Position numbers and translations under genes: made by a program. Positions 1 through 8,488 of a stretch of 64,000 nt of DNA are shown here, piece by piece (within the stretch, counting starts at the first letter, position 1; each line of letters begins with the position of its first letter). The notes below the pieces were generated by a model. It was not told the origin of the DNA. It worked only from the letters and a program-made list of their open reading frames with translations, and searched no databases. Origin of the DNA: WJKG01 sp964627305 (GTDB taxonomy: Bacteria > Zixibacteria > MSB-5A5 > GN15 > FEB-12); contig CAZVHP010000010.1 in assembly GCA_964627305.1 (NCBI GenBank), forward strand, positions 30,464 to 94,463, in the 5' to 3' direction.

Positions 1-1
1 C

Positions 2-964
2 AACTACGATATCTCCGAAGACCAGATCGAGCGCTTGCTGTCCGAGGGGGATGCCGCTCGCACGATGACCATTCGGTCACCAGTTAGCGGGTTCGTCGTC
101 ACAAAGCTGGTCAATCAGGGTGATCACCTGTCGCCGGGTCGTGACCTGTACGAAGTAGTCGACCTTTCGACTGTCTGGGTGACGGCCCATGTGTACGAGC
201 AGGATGCTCCCCACGTCGCAGTAGGGCAATCCGCCGTTGTCCGCTTTCCAAGACTGCCGGGGAGTGACTATGTGGGCCGGGTGGAGTATGTGTCGCCCTT
301 CCTCGTCGACAAGCGCCAGCTCGAAATCCGGGTCACGCTGGACAACCACGACCTGATGCTCAGGCCGCAGATGTATGCCGAGGTGACACTGATTTCGGAA
401 CTACCCGCCGAGCAGCTTGTCATTCCTCGCCAAAGTATCATCAACTCCGGTGTCAAAGAGATCGTGTACGTCGCGACCGCTGAGGGTTCCTATGAACCAC
501 GCCGTGTGACAACCGGTGTTATCGGCGACAACGACATGATCCAGGTGGTCTCCGGGTTGCAGGCAGGGGAGAGGGTCGTTGCCTCCGGACAGTTCTTGCT
601 GGACTCGGAATCACGGCTGGGTGAGTCCCTCGGAGCTCATGCACACGGCAGCCACGGACAGGACACAGATCAATCGACCGCCCGTGCCGCACCAGGCAGC
701 TCTCACTCCGACCACCAACATGACGCCGATCCCTACAACATCCACACCTGCCCCATGCCGGAGCATTTCCATGTGCTCACCTATGGCCCGGGGACCTGCC
801 CCGAATGCGGCATGGACCTTGTGCCCACCGGACAGACCGGCAACACTGAGGTCTACGTTTGTCCCATGCCCCAATGTCGTGTCGCTGAGTCAGAACCCGG
901 AACCTGTCCCGTCTGCAACATGCACCTGATGAAGTACGAACCGGAGACTGACCATGCTCAATAA
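2..964 (+). CDS. CusB/CzcB-like RND efflux periplasmic adaptor, 5' partial
   Basis: This is the C-terminal part of a periplasmic adaptor (membrane-fusion) subunit of a heavy-metal RND efflux pump. The reading frame is open from base 2, so the true start lies outside the window. A lipoyl/barrel-sandwich stretch (TIRSPVSGFV...), a beta-barrel domain and a membrane-proximal domain are visible. The tail carries two tandem Cys/Met/His-rich units, roughly 60 and 25 residues before the stop, with the pattern CPMP...GTCPECGMDL and CPMP...GTCPVCNMHL. These match the heavy-metal-binding domain family often attached to CusB proteins and probably bind Cu(I) or a similar ion. The stop overlaps the start of the downstream pump gene by 11 bases, so the two are translationally coupled. 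The ion specificity (Cu/Ag versus Zn/Co/Cd) is inferred. Confidence 0.9.
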   Translation, partial: NYDISEDQIERLLSEGDAARTMTIRSPVSGFVVTKLVNQGDHLSPGRDLYEVVDLSTVWVTAHVYEQDAPHVAVGQSAVVRFPRLPGSDYVGRVEYVSPFLVDKRQLEIRVTLDNHDLMLRPQMYAEVTLISELPAEQLVIPRQSIINSGVKEIVYVATAEGSYEPRRVTTGVIGDNDMIQVVSGLQAGERVVASGQFLLDSESRLGESLGAHAHGSHGQDTDQSTARAAPGSSHSDHQHDADPYNIHTCPMPEHFHVLTYGPGTCPECGMDLVPTGQTGNTEVYVCPMPQCRVAESEPGTCPVCNMHLMKYEPETDHAQ

Positions 965-3900
965 ACTGATCGAACTCTCCGTGCGGCACCGCTGGATGGT
1001 GTTGATGGCCACAGTTATTGCCCTTCTGGCGGGATGGTGGGCCGCGGACAATATCGCAGTCGATGCCATTCCCGATCTCTCCGACGTGCAGGTCATCATT
1101 CAGACCGAGTACACCGGTCAGCCACCACAGGTCGTCGAGGATCAGGTCACCTATCCCTTGTCGACCGCCATGCTGGCCGTTCCGGGTGCCCAAAGCGTTC
1201 GCGGCTTCTCATATTTTGGTCTGTCATTCGTCTACGTCATCTTCGAGGACGGCACCGACATCTACTGGGCGCGAAGCCGCGTCCTCGAGTACCTGTCGCA
1301 GGTGGGCGGGCGACTGCCCACCGGCGTCATTCCGCGGCTCGGCCCCGATGCAACGGGCGTAGGCTGGGTATACCAATACGCCCTGGTCGACTCCAGTGGC
1401 CGGCACTCGCTGGCTGACCTCCGCTCAATCCAGGACTGGTTTCTCAAGTACGAGTTGTCCTCGCTCGATGGTGTCTCCGAGGTCGCCTCGGTCGGCGGTT
1501 TTGTGCGTCAGTACCAGGTCGAGGTCGACCCACGGAAGCTCGACTATTACGATATCCCGCTCGACCATGTCATCATGGCCGTCAGGCAGGCCTCCAACGC
1601 TGTCGGCGGCCGCCTGATCGAGTTGGGCGAGACAGAGTTCATGGTGCGCAACCAGGCCTACATCGGCGATCTCGAAGACCTGCGCACTACACCTGTCCAC
1701 ACACCCAAAGGCGGCCCGCCAGTCCTCCTGTCATCAGTCGCACATGTCCAACTCGGACCGGAGATTCGACGCGGGCTGGCCGAACTCGATGGAAAAGGGG
1801 AGACGGTCGGCGGCATCGTGGTCATACGCTATGGCGACAACGCCCGCGAGGTGATCCGCCGCGTCAAGGAGAAGATAGCCTCCCTTGCAGGCGGGCTTCC
1901 CGAGGGCGTCCACATCGTACCCGTCTACGATCGTTCTGAATTGATTGATCGCGCTACCAGCAATCTGCGCGACACCCTCATCAAGGAAATCCTCATTGTC
2001 GTCCTGATTACACTGCTGTTCCTGCTGCACGTGCGTTCGACCCTGATCGCCGTTATCACCCTGCCGGTCGGTGTCGGCTTGTCATTGCTGACCATGCACC
2101 TGCTGGGGATCAATGCCAACATCATGTCTTTGGGGGGAATCGCCATCGCCATCGGAGTCATGGTCGATGCCTCCGTCGTCATGGTTGAGAACGCCCACAA
2201 ACACATGGAGCGCGACTCTGAGGGGAAAACCCATACTCAGGTCGTGCTCGAGGCCGCTCGTGAGGTCGGCCCTGCCCTGTTCTTCTCTCTGTTGATTATC
2301 ACCGTATCGTTCCTGCCGGTACTCGTACTGCAGGGGCAGTCGGGACGGCTGTTCAGTCCGCTGGCCTACACCAAGACCTTCGCGATGGCAGCTTCGGCGC
2401 TGCTCTCTGTTACTGTCATTCCTGCTCTTGTGGCCCTGTTTCTGAAGGGCACGATTCGCCCCGAGTCCAGAAACCCCGTCTCACGCCTCGCCATCGGTCT
2501 GTACCGACCGGTGATCGCCTTCGTTCTGCGTCGCAAGGCGCTGGTCCTGATCGCAGCGGCCGTCATCATGGCCGTGACCATCCTGCCGCTACTGCAGGTC
2601 GGCTCCGAGTTCATGCCGCCGCTCTATGAGGGAGACCTGCTCTATATGCCGACCACTCTGCCCGGGATTTCCATAGAGAAGGCCAGGGAACTGCTCCAGC
2701 AGACCGATCGCATCATTGCCTCCTTCCCTGAGGTCGAGCGCGTCTTCGGGAAAGCCGGACGGGCCGAGACCGCTACCGACCCCGCCCCCCTGACCATGCT
2801 CGAAACTACCATCATGCTCAAACCACAGGACCAGTGGCGACGCGGTATGACACCGGCGACACTCATCGACTCACTCGATGCCGCCATTCAGTTCCCCGGT
2901 CTGACCAACGCCTGGACCATGCCGATCCGCACCCGGATCGACATGCTGGAGACCGGCATCAAAACGCCGGTCGGCATCAAGGTCATGGGCCCGAATCTGG
3001 ACAGCCTCGCCGCCATTGCCCAGCGTGTGGAGGCCAGCGTCAAGGACCTCCCCGGGATACGCTCTGTGTATGCAGAACGCATTACAGGCGGCAATTACCT
3101 CGATATCGATATCGATCGCTTCCTGGCGGCCGCCTACGGCCTGACGGTCGGCGATATCCAACGGGTCATCAGCTCCGCTGTCGGTGGCATGAATGTCGCC
3201 CACAACATTGAGGGACGCGAACGCTACCCCATCAACGTGCGTTATCCGCGAGAGCTCCGCGATGATCCCCAGGCCCTGCGCAATGTACTGATCAGCACGC
3301 CCACCGGCGGTCAGGTTCCCCTTGGACAGGTAGCCGATCTGCGCTTCGCCAAGGGGGCCGCCATGATCAAGACCGAAAACGCCCGCCCCACCGCCTGGGT
3401 CTTCGTCGATATCACAGGAGTCGATGTCGGCTCCTTTGTCCGGATGGCCCGTGAGCGCGTAGACGCCCACATCGAACTGCCGCCCAACTACTCAATCGTG
3501 TGGTCCGGCCAGTATCAGAATATGCAGGAAGTGGCAGAGAAGCTCAGAGTCATCGTGCCACTGACCATTTTCGTCATCTTCTTGTTGCTGTACATTCACT
3601 TCAAGAACCTGACAGACTGCCTGATTGTCATGCTCTCGCTCCCCTTTGCTTTGGTCGGCGGCGTGTGGCTGTTCTACCTGTACGGCTTCAACTCCTCGGT
3701 TGCCGTCTATGTCGGCTTCATCGCCCTGGCCGGCCTGGCCGCCGAAACCGGCGTGGTTATGCTCGTCTACCTCGAAGAGGCCGTCAATCGCTACCGTCGG
3801 GAGGGTCGCCTGCGAACCCGAGAGCAACTGGCCGCCGCTGTCAGCGAAGGAGCGGTTGAGCGTGTTCGCCCGAAACTCATGACGGTGGCAACAACCATCA

Positions 3901-4067
3901 TAGCCCTGCTGCCCGTCTTGCTCGGGCACGGTGCCGGCTCCGAGGTCATGCAGCGCATCGCCGCTCCCATGGTCGGTGGGCTGATTTCCTCGACTATCCT
4001 CACCCTGGTTATCGTCCCGGCGCTGTTCTATCTGACCAAGCTGCCCCTGATCCGATCGCAGGGATAA
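954..4067 (+). CDS. CusA/CzcA-family heavy-metal efflux RND transporter
   Basis: Full-length inner-membrane proton-driven RND pump of the heavy-metal (HME) family, 1037 residues, the usual size. An N-terminal transmembrane helix is followed by a large periplasmic porter loop, a bundle of helices from about residue 340, a second porter loop and the C-terminal helices. The helix-4 motif (GVMVDASVVMVENAHKHME) keeps the Asp and the Glu-Asn typical of HME pumps. The conserved stretch TRIDMLETGIKTPVGIKVMG contains the methionine implicated in metal binding in CusA. It expels metal ions together with the adaptor encoded just upstream. No outer-membrane TolC-like gene is visible downstream, so that partner is probably upstream of the window or elsewhere. 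A hairpin follows the stop. Confidence 0.93.
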   Translation: MLNKLIELSVRHRWMVLMATVIALLAGWWAADNIAVDAIPDLSDVQVIIQTEYTGQPPQVVEDQVTYPLSTAMLAVPGAQSVRGFSYFGLSFVYVIFEDGTDIYWARSRVLEYLSQVGGRLPTGVIPRLGPDATGVGWVYQYALVDSSGRHSLADLRSIQDWFLKYELSSLDGVSEVASVGGFVRQYQVEVDPRKLDYYDIPLDHVIMAVRQASNAVGGRLIELGETEFMVRNQAYIGDLEDLRTTPVHTPKGGPPVLLSSVAHVQLGPEIRRGLAELDGKGETVGGIVVIRYGDNAREVIRRVKEKIASLAGGLPEGVHIVPVYDRSELIDRATSNLRDTLIKEILIVVLITLLFLLHVRSTLIAVITLPVGVGLSLLTMHLLGINANIMSLGGIAIAIGVMVDASVVMVENAHKHMERDSEGKTHTQVVLEAAREVGPALFFSLLIITVSFLPVLVLQGQSGRLFSPLAYTKTFAMAASALLSVTVIPALVALFLKGTIRPESRNPVSRLAIGLYRPVIAFVLRRKALVLIAAAVIMAVTILPLLQVGSEFMPPLYEGDLLYMPTTLPGISIEKARELLQQTDRIIASFPEVERVFGKAGRAETATDPAPLTMLETTIMLKPQDQWRRGMTPATLIDSLDAAIQFPGLTNAWTMPIRTRIDMLETGIKTPVGIKVMGPNLDSLAAIAQRVEASVKDLPGIRSVYAERITGGNYLDIDIDRFLAAAYGLTVGDIQRVISSAVGGMNVAHNIEGRERYPINVRYPRELRDDPQALRNVLISTPTGGQVPLGQVADLRFAKGAAMIKTENARPTAWVFVDITGVDVGSFVRMARERVDAHIELPPNYSIVWSGQYQNMQEVAEKLRVIVPLTIFVIFLLLYIHFKNLTDCLIVMLSLPFALVGGVWLFYLYGFNSSVAVYVGFIALAGLAAETGVVMLVYLEEAVNRYRREGRLRTREQLAAAVSEGAVERVRPKLMTVATTIIALLPVLLGHGAGSEVMQRIAAPMVGGLISSTILTLVIVPALFYLTKLPLIRSQG

Positions 4068-4100
4068 TCCTGCGCCACCATGCCCACATCCGGCGATCAA

Positions 4101-4126
4101 AGGCCCGGCAGACTGCTGCCGGGCCT
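4101..4126 (+). terminator. Hairpin after the RND efflux operon
   Basis: An 11-bp perfect inverted repeat (AGGCCCGGCAG / CTGCCGGGCCT) with a 4-base loop lies 33 bases after the pump stop codon. No strong T tract follows, so this is a probable but not classical intrinsic terminator. Confidence 0.6.
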
Positions 4127-4243
4127 TCGCATTGCGGGCAGCAGCAACAGGATTCTGTTGACTGCGGCCCGGCCGAGTGACATATAGCACCGAACAGCCG
4201 TCAACCCTGTCGGAGTATGCCCGACCATTCGTCCGGGAGCAAC

Positions 4244-4960
4244 ATGTCACAACCGCGTTTCAAGATTACACCGGGATCGCCGCTGGGAAGCAACTATCAG
4301 GTCGTGGCCTTTCTTGGGGCCGGCTGGGAGGGCGAGGTCTACAAAGTAGCCGAGCGACGAACCGGCATCCTGCGCGCCGCCAAGATCTACTATCGTCAGG
4401 ACGGCATCCATTCCAACCATCTCTCACGATACGCCCGCAAACTCTACAAGCTCCGCGGCTGCCCCATCATTACTCAGTACCATCACCGTGACCTCGTGCG
4501 CATCGAGGACCGCGATCGCGAATTCGTCGTCTCCGACCTCGTCGAGGGGGAGATGCTCGCCGATTACCTGAATCGCCAGCGACGAAAGCGAATGACATGC
4601 TTTCAGGCCCTGCATCTTTTCTACGCGCTGGTCCAGGGTGTCGAACAGATACACTTTCTCGGTGAGTATCACGGCGATATCCACGCCGAGAACATCATGG
4701 TCAGCCGTCGCGGACTGGGATATGATGTCCACCTGCTGGACTTCTTCGACCTCGGTCGACCCACCCGCGAGAAGATTCAGAAGGATGTCTTCGACATGAT
4801 CGCTGTCCTCCATGAAACAATCGGCGGCGTCGATGGCTACCGCTCGGCCCCCCCGGCACTTAAACGCATCGTCATGGGCCGCCGGCAGTCACTTATTCGC
4901 ACACGTTTTCGCAATGCCGGACACCTGCGCATCGCCCTTGAGAACCTGACCTGGGATTAG
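4244..4960 (+). CDS. Small serine/threonine protein kinase-like protein
   Basis: A compact protein of 238 residues consisting almost only of a kinase fold. Visible motifs are a glycine loop (LGAGWEGEVYKV, about residues 24-35), an ATP-anchoring lysine (RAAKIYY), a catalytic loop HGDIHAENIM with the expected Asp and Asn, and a metal-binding Asp in LLDFFDLG, where the usual DFG glycine is Phe. The C-lobe is short. I chose the ATG at 4244 because GGGAG lies just upstream; an in-frame ATG at 4217 has no such site. There is no sensory or membrane domain, so its signal must come from partners. It stands alone between a metal efflux operon and a convergent gene. It could be an active atypical kinase, or a relative of lipopolysaccharide or small-molecule kinases. 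Confidence 0.75.
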   Translation: MSQPRFKITPGSPLGSNYQVVAFLGAGWEGEVYKVAERRTGILRAAKIYYRQDGIHSNHLSRYARKLYKLRGCPIITQYHHRDLVRIEDRDREFVVSDLVEGEMLADYLNRQRRKRMTCFQALHLFYALVQGVEQIHFLGEYHGDIHAENIMVSRRGLGYDVHLLDFFDLGRPTREKIQKDVFDMIAVLHETIGGVDGYRSAPPALKRIVMGRRQSLIRTRFRNAGHLRIALENLTWD

Positions 4961-5076
4961 CCGGCCCCTCAGGCAAGCCCTGCATAATACGACAGCAACC
5001 GCAGCAGAAGCCATTCCAGCTCCGGCAGCAGTGCCGTCTGTCCCCCATGGATCTGCCTCCCCCCTCCAGAGGTCAA

Positions 5077-5916
5077 TTACGCGGAGTCGCCATCTCCGGA
5101 CTGGTCAGCCTCCTTCAGAAGGCGCGAACGACGAGCGTACACCCTGGAAGCCACATCGCGATCGGACATCGCGCACACTTGAGCCAGCGCGTCGAGGTAA
5201 TCGGTGTCCTCCGGATCCAGACGAACCAGCGTCTTGAGAGCCGGAATCGCTGCCTCGAACTCCGAACGCTCGATCAGGGCCGCGGCCAGCATCCGCCAGG
5301 CAAACTCGCTCTCCGGCCAAAGGTTTGTGGCACAGCGAGCGGTGGCCAGCGCACGATCAGTCAAGCCGACTTTCAGGTAGCACCAGGCCAGGTGCGCCAG
5401 TTCCCAGGCTCCGGCGTCCTTGCGGCGCGCATTCTCTTCAGCTTCGTTGACACAAGACCACGCCTCCGCGTTCTTGAAATGAGCCAGGCGATCGCGAACG
5501 CGGACCAGCAGGCGGCCCAGCATGTTGCGACCGTACCCGTGTGCAGCTCGACCCAGGTGACGGTCGCTCTCGCAAAGGTAGACCAGCTCGGCCGTTCCGG
5601 TGCCGATCAACTGCTCCTCCAAGTCGAGGTGCTGTGTGAACTTGGCCGCCAGGGCTCGCGCCAGGTAGTCGTCGTGCCAGGCATCCCAGCGCATACGCTC
5701 CAGAGGCGCGCGCTCCAGCACCAGGCAACGAAGATCGTGAATGCCCGGGCAACCGCGGACCAGCGACCAGTTCAACTCCGGATAGCGCTGGACCGTCAAG
5801 TAGTGCGTCACGGTCGGCCAGGTAACACCCTCCAGCCGGATCGCATAGGGGGCCGCGTTGGCGAAGGCGCCATACGTATCATCGCCATCGCCGAAACAGA
5901 TAGTGTTGTTAGGCAT
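5077..5916 (-). CDS. NADAR-like domain fused to TPR repeats
   Basis: A protein of 279 residues. The first half (about 1-145) matches the NADAR/YbiA superfamily: a start similar to GDGDDTYGAFANAAP, the WPTVTHY motif, and later GTGTAELVY...DRHLGRAAHGYGRNMLGRLL. Known members act on N-glycosidic bonds of ADP-ribosyl groups or of riboflavin intermediates. Two usually conserved positions differ: WPTVEHY reads WPTVTHY, and the Trp of the D-x-x-W-G motif is Leu (DRHLG). Activity is therefore uncertain. The second half (about 155-270) consists of TPR-type helical repeats (AHLAWCYLKVGLTDRALATARCATNLWPES and following), suggesting protein binding. I chose the ATG at 5916 because GGAG sits 7 bases upstream; the open frame extends 30 codons further. 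It is a single gene, convergent with the kinase gene. Confidence 0.75.
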   Translation of the reverse strand: MPNNTICFGDGDDTYGAFANAAPYAIRLEGVTWPTVTHYLTVQRYPELNWSLVRGCPGIHDLRCLVLERAPLERMRWDAWHDDYLARALAAKFTQHLDLEEQLIGTGTAELVYLCESDRHLGRAAHGYGRNMLGRLLVRVRDRLAHFKNAEAWSCVNEAEENARRKDAGAWELAHLAWCYLKVGLTDRALATARCATNLWPESEFAWRMLAAALIERSEFEAAIPALKTLVRLDPEDTDYLDALAQVCAMSDRDVASRVYARRSRLLKEADQSGDGDSA

Positions 5917-6461
5917 CACAAATCTCCATTCACACAATGCTCCGGGTCTGCCCAACAGACCGAGCAATTCACACTCTTGCACCGCCGGACCCGCACGCGC
6001 GGGCATACCACTCCATCTGAGTCGCCGCTCAGACGGCAGACGCCTCCGACATCAATGGTGATTGTGAAAATGAGAGATAGAACTAGCAGCCATCAGTCCG
6101 GGCGGTTACGCCCGATCCGGACCACTTGACAGACTCAGTCGACAATCACCATCTCAACCGCACGAACACCGGCGCGCGCAGCTTGATAGCTTCAAGCGGC
6201 CGCGACCGTATCGCCCGTGCGTCGATCTCGCTGCGTCTCTTTGTCGCTTCGATCGCATCATGGTGATCATCTCCTGGTTTAAGCTCTTTTACAGTGTCTT
6301 GGTGTGAGGCCCCATGAACAGACAAAAACTCGAAATCCTCAGTCCACCCACAGATTCCCCGTGCCTTGAATTGGTTTCTACGTCAGCACGGTGCTCGGTG
6401 TTTCACAAAAAATGAGAGACTTCGCGCGCGGCAAGTCGCCTCTTGTCAACGCAGGTTCTTT
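5917..6461. other. Intergenic region, no gene identified
   Basis: About 545 bases separate the NADAR-TPR gene from the glycosidase promoter. I see short open frames on both strands (for example on the minus strand around 6146-6325) but none with a convincing start, ribosome site or recognisable product. No RNA motif was recognised. Confidence 0.4.
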
Positions 6462-6491
6462 TTGACAGCACACCCCTCTCGGTCGTACAAT
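6462..6491 (+). promoter_or_regulatory. Near-consensus sigma-70 promoter implying a leaderless mRNA
   Basis: TTGACA at 6462-6467 and TACAAT at 6486-6491 are separated by 18 bases. The -10 box ends only 7 bases before the ATG at 6499, so transcription should begin at or next to the start codon and no Shine-Dalgarno site would be transcribed. Confidence 0.7.
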
Positions 6492-6498
6492 AGCTATC

Positions 6499-7341
6499 AT
6501 GACATTCGCACGCCATATCATTGCTGGGTGTCTGCTCTTCGTGTTTCCTGTCGCGCTCGCCTGCGCGGATACCACCACTACCGCACTCGATGAGCCCTGG
6601 CAGCAGCTGACCGAGGGACTCGACCTGGCCCGCTTTCCAATCGGAGCCGGCTCGGTACAGGATTCTACCATCGTTGTGCTGCGCATCGATCCTGACCTGT
6701 TCCAAATGCGCGCCTTCTGCCTGAGCAATACCGACCAGGAATCCGGGCTGTCGGTTCGCGAATGGTGTACAGAGTACGGCTTGATTGCGGCTACCAACGC
6801 CGGCATGTTCCTTCAGGACCACTCGACCCATGTCGGCTATCTCAAGAGCGGCGACCACATCAATAACCCGACAGTCATTACCAGGGACTACCGCTCCGCG
6901 GCTGCCTATGGTCCCACCTCTGACAGCCTGCCACGCTTCAGGATCTTCGATCTCGATGAGGAACCCATAGACTCCGCCATTGCCAACTACGACCTGGTCG
7001 TGCAAAACATCCGCCTGATCAAACGACCGGGCGAGAATCGCTGGCCCCCGCGTGACAAGAAGTGGAGCGAGGCCGCCCTGGGCGAAGACGGAGCGGGTAA
7101 CATCCTGTTTATCTTCAGTCGAATTGCCTGGACAATGCATGACTTCAACGAAAGGCTTCTGGCCCTGCCAATAGATATCGTTGCGGCTCAACACCTTGAG
7201 GGTGGTCCGGAAGCCCAGCTCTTCGTTCGCTGGGAGCAGTTCGAGCTGGAACTGGTCGGCGACAGCGAAGACGGGTTCGTGCAGAACAACACCCTGGCCT
7301 GGCCTGTCCCGAACATACTCGGAATCTCTCCCCGCCGGTGA
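6499..7341 (+). CDS. Phosphodiester glycosidase (NAGPA/DUF2233)-like exported protein
   Basis: A protein of 280 residues with an N-terminal signal peptide (IIAGCLLFVFPVALACAD) and a mature domain resembling the phosphodiester glycosidase family. Family members include the lysosomal GlcNAc-phosphodiester uncovering enzyme and bacterial DUF2233 proteins. Supporting features are the ATNAGMF motif at about residues 97-103, a central substrate-binding region, and AQHLEGGPEAQLFV near residue 240, corresponding to the family's L-(D/E)-GG motif. It probably acts in the periplasm or at the cell surface on a glycosyl phosphodiester, though the substrate cannot be told from sequence. The promoter 7 bases upstream suggests leaderless expression. 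It is convergent with the AI-2E-type permease gene. Confidence 0.75.
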   Translation: MTFARHIIAGCLLFVFPVALACADTTTTALDEPWQQLTEGLDLARFPIGAGSVQDSTIVVLRIDPDLFQMRAFCLSNTDQESGLSVREWCTEYGLIAATNAGMFLQDHSTHVGYLKSGDHINNPTVITRDYRSAAAYGPTSDSLPRFRIFDLDEEPIDSAIANYDLVVQNIRLIKRPGENRWPPRDKKWSEAALGEDGAGNILFIFSRIAWTMHDFNERLLALPIDIVAAQHLEGGPEAQLFVRWEQFELELVGDSEDGFVQNNTLAWPVPNILGISPRR

Positions 7342-7405
7342 GCCAGACACAAGAACTGCTGCCGTCTCGCACTCCTGCCCCCGCAGGTCGTAAACGCGCA
7401 AAGAA

Positions 7406-8458
7406 TCAGTGCTTCCCCATTACGCTGACCTCCTTGCCCAGCACCTGCTCAATGTAAAGCATCTGTACCATCACTATCCCAACCACCGCCAGCGGCGTGG
7501 CCAGCAGAATTCCCAATATACCAAACAGCACCGCCATCAGTACCTCAACCGTAATCAACAGCGCCGGTGGAATATGCACTGCCCGCTGCTGAATTATCGG
7601 CGTGATCAGGTACGACTCCAGTAACTGAACAACTGAATAGACAACGATCACCCAGATCACCAGCAGAGGATCCTCGGCGAGGGCGACCAGGATTGCCGGG
7701 ATTGATGACGCAATCGGGCCAATGAATGGCACAAACGAGAACAGGGCAGCAATCAATCCCAGCGTAAGAGCCAATGGAATGCCTGCAATCCACAAACCAA
7801 TGGATGTCAGGACCCCCACCACTACCATCGACGCGAAGCGGCCTGCCAGCCACCAACGCAGGGCGGTGCCAATGCTTGACAGCACGGAAGTTGCCAGTGC
7901 CTGATGTCGCCTTGGCAGCAGCACCTTGACGTTCCGTGTGTACAAATCCGGATCTGCGGCCAGATATATCCCGATGAAAGACACAATCAGGACCGCCGAA
8001 ACGGCGCCCAGTGCAGACGAGAAGATCCCACTCACCTGACCGAGGACATAGGGACTCGTGGGCAGATCCCGATTGGCACTCACAACGGCATTGATCACAC
8101 TCTGACCCCAGTCGTGGCTACTGAGAAGCGACTGAATGTACTCGAGCGCCGCTGGTATCCGATCGGTCAGTCGACTGAACTGGTCCGCCAGACGAGGCCC
8201 CGCGAACAAAGCTAGGGCCCCAAGAACAACCACCAGGCTGCCTATCACGGCTGTCAGGCTGATCGGACGCGGCAGACGAAAACGAGTCGATATGAACCCC
8301 GTCAGACCATCAAGAAACACACCGAAGAGGACACCGCCAAAGACAATCAACAGCATCTGCGCCAGATGGCCCAACAGGTACAGCACGATCACTGCTGTGG
8401 TTGCCAGCCCGATGATTACGGCTGACTTCGTCAGGAATGATCCGGAATCCTTGCTCAT
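7406..8458 (-). CDS. AI-2E family (PerM-type) membrane transporter
   Basis: About 350 residues with the helix pattern of the AI-2E exporter/PerM family: paired N-terminal helices (AVIIGLATTAVIVLYLLGHLAQMLLIVFG), an amphipathic middle region, and a helical C-terminal bundle containing FVPFIGPIASSIPAILVALAEDP. Members have been linked to export of small molecules or ions, and some act as sodium/proton exchangers. Substrate prediction is not possible. It is the last gene of the minus-strand block, directly downstream of the cation ATPase with about 30 bases between them, so the two are probably co-transcribed. An alternative ATG lies three codons upstream at 8467. Confidence 0.85.
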   Translation of the reverse strand: MSKDSGSFLTKSAVIIGLATTAVIVLYLLGHLAQMLLIVFGGVLFGVFLDGLTGFISTRFRLPRPISLTAVIGSLVVVLGALALFAGPRLADQFSRLTDRIPAALEYIQSLLSSHDWGQSVINAVVSANRDLPTSPYVLGQVSGIFSSALGAVSAVLIVSFIGIYLAADPDLYTRNVKVLLPRRHQALATSVLSSIGTALRWWLAGRFASMVVVGVLTSIGLWIAGIPLALTLGLIAALFSFVPFIGPIASSIPAILVALAEDPLLVIWVIVVYSVVQLLESYLITPIIQQRAVHIPPALLITVEVLMAVLFGILGILLATPLAVVGIVMVQMLYIEQVLGKEVSVMGKH

Positions 8459-8488
8459 GTTCGTCATGACATCACTCTCACTTGTTCC

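Noticed and set aside
5047..6129. 360-codon plus-strand open frame over the NADAR-TPR gene
   Set aside because: The product has no recognisable family, while the minus strand encodes NADAR and TPR motifs with a good ribosome site.
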